This document shows positions 58,353-64,000 of a stretch of DNA of 64,000 bases, in pieces. A program made the position numbers and the translations under genes. Below the pieces are notes generated by a model. The model was not told the DNA's origin and searched no databases. It was given only the letters and a program-made list of their open reading frames with translations. How positions within the stretch are numbered: the first letter of the stretch is position 1; each line of letters starts with the position of its first letter. Origin of the DNA: JACMLX01 sp040384325 (GTDB lineage Bacteria > Gemmatimonadota > Gemmatimonadetes > Gemmatimonadales > Gemmatimonadaceae); the NCBI GenBank assembly GCA_040384325.1, contig JAZKJL010000001.1, positions 62,001 through 126,000 on the forward strand, written 5' to 3'.

Positions 58353-60089
58353 TCAGCGTTCTCCGAACGACCAAAAGATTGCAGTGCCGCAGCGATTGCC
58401 TTCGCGCCGAAATCCAGCCGGCACGTCGCGGGGCGAACGGTAGAACTCCAGCGCGACGACATCCCGCGCCGGCAGCGCAGCAAGCTGTGCGAGCCCGGCT
58501 CGCCGCCCGTCGAGATACACCTTCACCAGACATTGGAGCGGCGTGCCATCGTCAGCAGCGCCTGCTGGCATCATCGGCAGCTCTGCGCCCGCGCGCCATT
58601 CGCGTGCGAGATCCGGATCTCCCTCCGCAGGCACACCCTGGATGTCCGGAGGCACATCGATGAGCGTGATGCCGTCGACGCCCTGCAATAGATGCAACGC
58701 AGTTCGAGACGACGTGCGGCCGAGCGCAGCGGAATCAAGGAATATGCCGGGGCCACTGCGCCGTCGCATGGTGAAGCCGGATCGACGTTCGATGTCGTAC
58801 GCTGGTGTCCGCCGACCGTCGCTCGAACGTTCCGCTTGAGCGCTCGTGCTGCGCTCGACGTCAGGTAGTGAGGCCACAGCGCGATGGTCATCACCTAGAG
58901 CCGTGGTGCGAGCGAGAACTTGAATTGTGCCGCCGACTTCACGGTACCCGAGCAGTGAGCGTTCGACGCGTCCTGGCACGCGCATGTACGTCGGCATGCG
59001 GATCGTCCACGCCGTCACGATCCAGCGCCCGTCGGACAATAGGCGAAACGCGACATCACCTCCGACGTCGGGGCGACGGCCTTCAAAGAGACGGTCGGTA
59101 TTCACGTACTGGAAATCGATGCGCCGAAGCTCACCAGTCGCGACATCGACGAATGCGGTGCCGGCAACATCCGGGAGGGACCGCTTCCGGACCGGCGTGA
59201 ACCGAAGTTCCGCGAGTGACGAATCGGTCACTGATGTCGGTGCTTCGAAGCAGTGTGTGCGAAGGAACCCATCGGAGAGCAGGACGGTCTCGTCTGGTGC
59301 AAAATACTGAAGACCTCCCGTTGGATCTTTCTGCACATATCCCCGCGCGACAAGACTGTCAGGGTGAGCGGCATAGAACGGGCGACCGGTCCCGGGACCT
59401 TCACGGACCGATCGCTCAGCGCGGGTTTCACGATTGCGAGACAGATCACGCTCGAACATGCTGACATGCAGCGCTTCGTCGCCCGGTCGGGTGCCCGCAA
59501 CTGCGGTCGCGGCCCGGAGCGCGAGGGTCATCTGCTCCCAGAGTACGGCGACACGGCTATTCCCCACCGGCTCGACCGCACACGCGGGCGCGTCGGCGGT
59601 TACCTCGACCGCCGGCAGGCGGAACTGGGCGCTGGTGGTGCTGACGGTGACGTAGACGGTCTGGCCCACATCAACGCGGACGGTAGGTGCGCGGACAGGG
59701 ACGATGCCGATGCGGCGAACCGCGGTCGCCCACGCGCCACTCCCCGTCAGCGCCAGAGCAACGCGTCCCTGCTCATCCGTGACGCCAAAGACGCGCGATC
59801 CAGACGCTTGATCCACGGCATTGACGAGCGCGCCGCGAACGCCGGACTGGAGAATAGAGTCGCGTACGACGACGACGAGACGCTGCCCCGACACCGCTTC
59901 AGCCATGCAGAGGGTCGCGGCCGCGATCCAGAGCGCAGTCGCACGAACACACAGCCGTACGGTCGTCGCGTGGCCGAACGGTCGGTCGCCGTCCGATGTC
60001 TCGGCGGTGCAGGGGCGTGCCGCGTGGATCACACAGGTGCCGCCTACGCCGCCGGGCGGGGAGTCGACGCATTGACGTCGTGTCAGCAT
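58353..60089 (-). CDS. Carboxypeptidase-regulatory-like secreted protein
   Basis: The 578-residue protein has a hydrophobic leader (VRATALWIAAATLCMAEAVSG). It then has a carboxypeptidase-regulatory/CNA-B-like beta domain (RLVVVVRDSILQSGVRGALVNAVDQASG, VTDEQGRVALAL). A long middle region contains FRLLSDGRWIVTAWTIRMPTYMRVPGR, and a C-terminal part (LHLLQGVDGITLID to VVALEFYRSPRDVPAGFRRE) recalls TonB plug-like modules found in many Gemmatimonadota secreted proteins. The true start is uncertain: ATG 60089 gives a 65-residue pre-leader, and GTG 60032 is an alternative. Its base composition is visibly lower in GC than the genes to the left of the island. Confidence 0.68.
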   Translation of the reverse strand: MLTRRQCVDSPPGGVGGTCVIHAARPCTAETSDGDRPFGHATTVRLCVRATALWIAAATLCMAEAVSGQRLVVVVRDSILQSGVRGALVNAVDQASGSRVFGVTDEQGRVALALTGSGAWATAVRRIGIVPVRAPTVRVDVGQTVYVTVSTTSAQFRLPAVEVTADAPACAVEPVGNSRVAVLWEQMTLALRAATAVAGTRPGDEALHVSMFERDLSRNRETRAERSVREGPGTGRPFYAAHPDSLVARGYVQKDPTGGLQYFAPDETVLLSDGFLRTHCFEAPTSVTDSSLAELRFTPVRKRSLPDVAGTAFVDVATGELRRIDFQYVNTDRLFEGRRPDVGGDVAFRLLSDGRWIVTAWTIRMPTYMRVPGRVERSLLGYREVGGTIQVLARTTALGDDHRAVASLPDVERSTSAQAERSSDGRRTPAYDIERRSGFTMRRRSGPGIFLDSAALGRTSSRTALHLLQGVDGITLIDVPPDIQGVPAEGDPDLAREWRAGAELPMMPAGAADDGTPLQCLVKVYLDGRRAGLAQLAALPARDVVALEFYRSPRDVPAGFRREGNRCGTAIFWSFGER

Positions 60090-60584
60090 GCTGCCTCAGA
60101 TCACAGAGCACTTGCACGACCTCAGGGCATTGCCCGGTCATGCGGTTGGCGCCACCGAAAGATACCGCAGCGCTGGTCATCGCGTTTCGCGATGACTCGT
60201 CGCGAGCCAACCGACGGAGTAGGCAAGGGGACGGGCTTGCGTGGCGCGGCGTCGCCCTGGATCGATTCCAGCGGGGCGAAGAATCACCGCGACCGGATGG
60301 CGAAGTAATGGGCGGTGGCAAGGTACCGTTGGGCATGCGCCGAAGCCGTTGGAGGATCGCGGGCATCATCGGCACCGAATGCCCGCAATGTGTCATGAAG
60401 CTTGTGGCGTGACCGCTCGTGAGAAACGTGACTCGGCGGAGTGTCGCGCGGCGCGTGAATGGCATCGCCGAGGCGGATAACGAAGGTGCGCACGGTGGCC
60501 TCTCCGGATGATCGCTCAGCGGCCCGCGCCGCGCCTCCCCGTGGCAGCCCAGTCATCGTCGCATTGCAGAACCGGCGCCGACAG
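60090..60584. other. 495-bp stretch without a supported gene
   Basis: Several open frames cross this stretch on both strands, but none has a plausible domain, a ribosome-binding site and codon use like its neighbours. One minus-strand frame (60284-60637) contains TVRTFVIRLGDAIHAPRDT, which I could not assign; it would overlap the end of the permease gene. A gene remnant linked to past insertion near the island is possible. Confidence 0.45.
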
Positions 60585-62081
60585 TCAGCGGGCGACCGGA
60601 GCTCGAATCGCCCGTTCGCTCCGTCCGGCGTACACACCGGCCAGTGCGATGACGTTGCCGGTCACGGGCGCGGTGCTGCCAGCCGGGACGAGTACCGCAG
60701 CGTGGCCGCGCATCTCGTTCCCGGGAAGCACCCAGCTGCCGCTCCGCATGCCGGCGCGAGTCGCGGCGCCGACCGGCTTCAACACGCGCACGTCGCGGGC
60801 GTCGCCCGACTGCAGTGCCAGAATCGGGCGCGCGAGGTACGTCGCACTCCACGGCAGTGTCGACACCCCTGGTGGCGTCCCCACGCTCGAGGTGTGCATC
60901 GGGAAGCGTCCATCGGGCCCCACGGCGCCAATGCGCAGGCGCCCGCCGTCGAAGGCGACCGTCCCGCCCTCGGCCGCTGCGAACGACGCGATGCGGCGCA
61001 TCGTCACACGGTCGGTCTCGAGCGCCATGGTGACCTCGGTGAGATTGCCGGCAACCTGCGCCAGCGTGAGGCTGTCGAGCGGGAAGTGGAACTCGAGCGT
61101 CCGCGTCACCGGCCCCCGTCCCCACAGCGCGACGTTCCCTTCCGGCTGCAGCAGGAGTGTGCCGCGGCGTACGCGAGCGCCGCCTGGCAGCAGGTGGATC
61201 GCGCTGCCATCCCGCAGCTGCAGGCGCCACGCGACCGTCACCGCCGAGACGACGGAGCTGTCCGGATATGTCACCGGCATCTCCACCACGACCGCGCGCC
61301 GGTCGATGCGCGAGACGACGCGATCCGTGTGCACGATCATCGCGGCATCTGACTGGGTCGCGTGTCCCATGACGGGATCATGCGGTCCCGGACTCCGCAT
61401 GGCCATGCCCGTCGGCACCACCAGGAGCAGTGCGTTGCGGGCGCCTGAGCGCAGGCCTGTCAGGTGCGCGCGGTACGTCCACACCAGGACCATCACACTG
61501 ATCGCCGTCAGCGAGAGTGCGGCGGACGCCGGCGTGAGCGCCCATGTTGGCGGGACACCGAACTCATGGCCCGCGACGAGCGGGATCAGCACGGCCAGCG
61601 TTGCCGCGAGAGCCGCACCGATCAGCCAGCCCGCGGCATTGCGCGCACACGCAGCGAGCGCGGCGGAGAAGAGGAGCCACGCCGCGGCATCCCGTGCGAC
61701 GTCCGCCACCAGCACCGTCACCTGCATCGGCGAGAGTCCATGCGACGCCAGCACGAGGGCGTGCCCGCCAGCCATCGCGACGAGCAGCACGAGGGCCAGC
61801 ATCGCCTTCGCTCCGGCGACCGCCAATGGCTGCTGGCGATGCACCCCCCAGAAAGTGGGACCTTCGACCGGCGGATCCTGCGTCACGGCGTAGCCCACGA
61901 GCGCCGCGGCCAGCATCGGCACGATCCACGCGATGGGGAAGAGCGCCTCGTGCAGCGACGGCAGCACATCCAACCCACGAAAGATCGAGAGTGCGAGGAG
62001 GCCGCACCACGCGGTCAGCGGCCAGCGCAACACGCGCAGGTCCTTGGCCAGAACGCGAACGACTTCGGACGGCAGTGTCAT
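60585..62081 (-). CDS. ABC transporter permease-like membrane protein
   Basis: The 498-residue protein has about six membrane helices in the first 230 residues (WCGLLALSIFRGLDVL, IAWIVPMLAAALVGYAV, AMLALVLLVAMAGGHALVL, AGWLIGAALAATLAVLIPLVA, ALSLTAISVMVLVWTY) and then a roughly 260-residue largely extracytoplasmic beta-rich part. The ATG overlaps the stop of the ABC ATPase gene by 4 nt, so it is the transmembrane partner of that ATPase. Substrate is unknown. GntR/ABC modules of the YtrA type usually export antimicrobial or cell-wall-active compounds. Confidence 0.75.
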   Translation of the reverse strand: MTLPSEVVRVLAKDLRVLRWPLTAWCGLLALSIFRGLDVLPSLHEALFPIAWIVPMLAAALVGYAVTQDPPVEGPTFWGVHRQQPLAVAGAKAMLALVLLVAMAGGHALVLASHGLSPMQVTVLVADVARDAAAWLLFSAALAACARNAAGWLIGAALAATLAVLIPLVAGHEFGVPPTWALTPASAALSLTAISVMVLVWTYRAHLTGLRSGARNALLLVVPTGMAMRSPGPHDPVMGHATQSDAAMIVHTDRVVSRIDRRAVVVEMPVTYPDSSVVSAVTVAWRLQLRDGSAIHLLPGGARVRRGTLLLQPEGNVALWGRGPVTRTLEFHFPLDSLTLAQVAGNLTEVTMALETDRVTMRRIASFAAAEGGTVAFDGGRLRIGAVGPDGRFPMHTSSVGTPPGVSTLPWSATYLARPILALQSGDARDVRVLKPVGAATRAGMRSGSWVLPGNEMRGHAAVLVPAGSTAPVTGNVIALAGVYAGRSERAIRAPVAR

Positions 62082-62866
62082 ACGGCGAGCTCCAGGGCAG
62101 ACGGGCAGTGCGGCATGGTGGGGCGGGAGAGGTCGCGCAGCGTCGCGGCCGCACCTGCGTGTATGCGGAGATCATCGAGGTTGCCTGTCAGGTGCACGCG
62201 GCCCTCGTTCAGGACCACGACATGATCGACCAGGAGTTCCAGTTCGGCGAGGTCGTGCGACGCGATGAGTGTCGTGCGCGGCTGCGTGGTATCGACCGAG
62301 AGCATGCCATCGATCAGCGCCTCCTTGGTGCGGATGTCGAGACCGAGGAAGGGTTCGTCGAGCAGGAGCACCCGCGGCTGCGACGCCAATGCGGTGATCA
62401 GTTGCACCTTCATCTGTCCGCCGAACGACAACGTGTCGATGCGCTGCTGCCCGGCGAGCGCGAACCGCTGCAACAAGGCACTGGCCGTTTCCGCATCCCA
62501 CCGCGCATGCCAGGCGGCGACATGGCGCAGTAGCGACGCGACGGTGAAGCCGGCGGGTGGGACGGCGCGTGGCGACATCAGCATCACGCCGTCGGGCCGC
62601 GACGATGGCGATCCGGTGACCTGCACATGACCGACGCGCAGCGTTCCGCGTCGGGGTGTGCGCAGCCCGGCGATCAGTTCGAGCAACGTGGACTTGCCCG
62701 CGCCGTTTGGTCCCAGCACGGCGAACGTGGAGCCGACCGGCACCGTGATCGAAATGGCATGCAGCGCGTCGCGAGCCGCCGTGAAGCCGAAGCTCACTTC
62801 GGACAATTCGACGGCGCTCGCCTCTGTGGTCGTCGCCGGGCCGGCGTTGGTCGTGATGAGCTGCAT
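62078..62866 (-). CDS. ABC transporter ATP-binding protein
   Basis: The 262-residue protein has Walker A GPNGAGKST (in TFAVLGPNGAGKSTLLELI), a signature-like SFGGQMKV (LSFGGQ instead of LSGGQ), Walker B VLLLDEPFLGLD, and an H-loop in TLIASHDLAEL. It drives the permease encoded by the overlapping downstream gene. The ATG at 62866 (MQLITTNAG) is preferred over an ATG 41 codons upstream, because the longer form would run into the GntR gene. The signature is degenerate, with Phe before Gly-Gly. Confidence 0.87.
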   Translation of the reverse strand: MQLITTNAGPATTTEASAVELSEVSFGFTAARDALHAISITVPVGSTFAVLGPNGAGKSTLLELIAGLRTPRRGTLRVGHVQVTGSPSSRPDGVMLMSPRAVPPAGFTVASLLRHVAAWHARWDAETASALLQRFALAGQQRIDTLSFGGQMKVQLITALASQPRVLLLDEPFLGLDIRTKEALIDGMLSVDTTQPRTTLIASHDLAELELLVDHVVVLNEGRVHLTGNLDDLRIHAGAAATLRDLSRPTMPHCPSALELAV

Positions 62867-62873
62867 GGATGGA

Positions 62874-63284
62874 TTACGACGCGGCACGGGTGGGACCGAA
62901 GAGGGTGGACCATTTGCTCTGCACGCCGTTGAGGACCTCGGCTTGCGTGAGGCCAAGGCGGCGTGCCTCGACCACGAGGCGCTCGACATCCTCGTGCAGC
63001 AGGCGCTGACGCACAGCCTCTGGCGCGCGTGGCGCTTCAGTCACCACGGTGCCGATGCCGGGCTTCACCTGCAGCAGCCCATCGCGCACCAGCTCCGCCA
63101 CGACCTTGTGGGCGGTGTTGGTGTTCAGGCGGAGTGCCTGACTGAGTTCTCGCACACTTGGGAAGGCGGCCGTCGGCGGCATGTCGCCCGCGAGGATCGC
63201 GCGGGTGGCGGCGAAGTAGACCTCGCGCCAGGGCGGCTCGCCGGGGCGGAAGGTGACGGAGAAGGGGAGCGTGGTGGCAGTCAT
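62874..63284 (-). CDS. GntR-family (YtrA subfamily) regulator, left copy
   Basis: The 136-residue protein has the GntR winged helix (FPSVRELSQALRLNTNTAHKVVAELVRDGLLQVKPGIGTVV) and a short C-terminal helical tail without a ligand domain, as in the YtrA subfamily. It starts at 63284 and is followed by the ABC ATPase with a 7-nt gap, so it probably represses its own ABC operon. A 10-bp inverted repeat abuts its start codon. It is paralogous to the divergent GntR at 63444-63890, sharing the blocks VVAELVRDG and VVEARRLGL. Confidence 0.9.
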   Translation of the reverse strand: MTATTLPFSVTFRPGEPPWREVYFAATRAILAGDMPPTAAFPSVRELSQALRLNTNTAHKVVAELVRDGLLQVKPGIGTVVTEAPRAPEAVRQRLLHEDVERLVVEARRLGLTQAEVLNGVQSKWSTLFGPTRAAS

Positions 63285-63311
63285 CGGTGTCCCATGACGC
63301 GTGGGACACCG
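63285..63311 (-). promoter_or_regulatory. Inverted-repeat operator candidate for the left GntR gene
   Basis: CGGTGTCCCA (63285-63294) and TGGGACACCG (63302-63311) are perfect reverse complements around 7 bases. The repeat starts at the base next to the start codon of the left GntR gene, a position that fits autorepression. Confidence 0.6.
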
Positions 63312-63416
63312 GCGCGTCACACGGGCGCGAAGACGCCCCTGCATGCTGGGCGCGTCAAGGCGGTGCTCGCTTCTGGGTATTGCGTAGCTACTCACCGAAA
63401 CGTGCATCTTGACAAC

Positions 63417-63443
63417 AGGTGTAACAGGATACATGGTACACCT
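63417..63443 (+). promoter_or_regulatory. Inverted-repeat operator candidate for the right GntR gene
   Basis: AGGTGTA (63417-63423) and TACACCT (63437-63443) are perfect reverse complements 13 bases apart, ending directly before the ATG at 63444. GTGTA...TACAC agrees with the GT.TA...TA.AC pattern of GntR operators. A TTGACA (63409-63414) upstream may be the -35 box. No ribosome-binding site fits between it and the ATG, so a leaderless transcript is possible. Confidence 0.62.
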
Positions 63444-63890
63444 ATGCTTCCATTCCCCGTTGTCATCCAGCCCGGCGAGTCGCCCGTCAAGCAGGTGGTC
63501 TTCGCGGCCACCAAGGCCATCCTGTCGGGCGTGCTCGCCAAGGGCGACCCGTTCCCATCGGTCCGCGAGCTCAGCGAATCGCTGAAGCTGCATCCCAACA
63601 CCGGCCAGAAGGTGGTGGCCGAACTGGTGCGCGACGGCTTCCTCGAGGTGCACCCTGGCGTCGGCACCTTCGTGACGGCGGCGCCGCGCGCGCCGGACCC
63701 TGAACGGCGACGACTGCTGCAGGAGAGCGTGGAGCAGATCGTCGTCGAGGCGCGGCGGCTCGGCCTCGGCCAAGAGGAATTGGTGGAGACGGTCGCCGAA
63801 AGTTGGGTCGCGGTGTTCGGCGCTGAACGTCGGACGGGAACGCACCATGCGCGAGGTGGCGCACTACCGACGAGGCGTGGCAAGCGATGA
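63444..63890 (+). CDS. GntR-family (YtrA subfamily) regulator, right copy
   Basis: The 148-residue protein has the winged helix FPSVRELSESLKLHPNTGQKVVAELVRDGFLEVHPGVGTFV and a helical tail ending in a basic stretch. It lacks a ligand-binding domain. The ATG at 63444 is preceded directly by the AGGTGTA/TACACCT repeat. Its stop overlaps the ATG of the next ABC ATPase gene (ATGA), so regulator and transporter are co-translated. It is a paralogue of the left GntR and the two genes are divergent. Confidence 0.9.
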   Translation: MLPFPVVIQPGESPVKQVVFAATKAILSGVLAKGDPFPSVRELSESLKLHPNTGQKVVAELVRDGFLEVHPGVGTFVTAAPRAPDPERRRLLQESVEQIVVEARRLGLGQEELVETVAESWVAVFGAERRTGTHHARGGALPTRRGKR

Positions 63891-64000
63891 CGGCGATCTC
63901 GGTCGACGGGGTGTCGTATCGCTACCAGCGTGGTGTTGATGCCCTGCATGACGTCACGTTCGAGGCACCACCAGGCGCGATCCTCGGCCTTCTCGGTGCG
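63887..64000 (+). CDS. ABC transporter ATP-binding protein (partial, cut by window end)
   Basis: The visible 38 residues (MTAISVDGVSYRYQRGVDAL...APPGAILGLLGA) are the start of an ABC ATPase. The window ends just inside Walker A (LLG followed by the missing N-G-x-G-K-S). It follows the right GntR with a 4-nt overlap, mirroring the left GntR/ABC module. The rest of the protein and its permease lie outside the window. Confidence 0.88.
   Translation, partial: MTAISVDGVSYRYQRGVDALHDVTFEAPPGAILGLLGA

Noticed and set aside
60284..60637. Possible gene on the minus strand
   Set aside because: The frame overlaps the permease gene end, has no clear ribosome-binding site and no recognisable domain, so it is left unannotated.

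Overview
The window is a GC-rich, gene-dense chromosomal segment of a Gram-negative bacterium, most likely a member of the Gemmatimonadota. The inference rests on gene style rather than a marker gene. There is a Ser/Thr kinase with a transmembrane and tetratricopeptide-like tail, a BTAD/AAA regulator anchored in the membrane, many secreted S9, M20 and DUF885 peptidases, a DUF5916 outer-membrane barrel, YtrA-type GntR/ABC modules and a carboxypeptidase-regulatory-like protein. Genes are packed with frequent 1-11 nt overlaps, and GTG or TTG starts are common.

Layout. 1-3894: sugar-salvage operon (end of a membrane protein, nucleotidyltransferase, galactokinase-like GHMP kinase, Tat-exported GH109-type oxidoreductase). 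3906-9159: acyl-CoA ligase, exported rhodanese, M20 peptidase and FAD oxidoreductase. 9257-9367: a palindromic intergenic repeat. 9387-16822: secreted S9 and DUF885 peptidases, DUF5916 barrel and an unknown secreted protein. 16877-28228: tandem-duplicated DoxX protein, ABC-F ATPase, XRE regulator, dienelactone hydrolase, LpxR-like protein, YaeQ and small housekeeping or unknown genes.

28213-35588 is the highlight. Its six enzymes look like the whole post-succinyl-CoA part of the 3-hydroxypropionate bicycle known from Chloroflexus: SmtA and SmtB (succinyl-CoA:malate CoA-transferase), Mct (mesaconyl-CoA C1-C4 CoA-transferase), Mcl (malyl-/methylmalyl-/citramalyl-CoA lyase), Mch (mesaconyl-C1-CoA hydratase) and divergent Meh (mesaconyl-C4-CoA hydratase). 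Together they could cleave malyl-CoA to acetyl-CoA plus glyoxylate, and convert glyoxylate plus propionyl-CoA to acetyl-CoA plus pyruvate. The CO2-fixing front end (acetyl-CoA carboxylase, malonyl-CoA reductase, propionyl-CoA synthase) is not in the window, so glyoxylate and propionate assimilation is the safest reading. A coupled 177-residue protein of unknown function ends the operon.

35876-45846: DUF1684 lipoprotein, AraC regulator with a divergent NmrA-type reductase, SMR exporter, two surface beta-propeller proteins and the Ser/Thr kinase. 46089-51579: a cbb3-type cytochrome oxidase operon (ccoS-like, ccoN, ccoO, single-haem ccoP-like, unknown membrane protein, P1B ATPase with TPC instead of CPC). 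51648-55049: BTAD/AAA membrane regulator and a small unknown gene.

55135-58310: tRNA-Pro(GGG) is followed 3 kb later by a degenerate copy of its own 3' half. Each copy is followed 64-66 bp later by a pair of 12-bp direct repeats, which marks an integrase-type genomic island. The island carries a CDF-like cation transporter, a YnfA protein, a MerR regulator with a textbook 19-bp-spacer operator/promoter, and a cysteine-rich MerT/MerF-like membrane protein. No integrase gene remains. 58353-64000: a carboxypeptidase-regulatory-like protein, then two mirror-image GntR/ABC modules. Each GntR gene has its own inverted repeat abutting the start codon, and the second module runs off the window.
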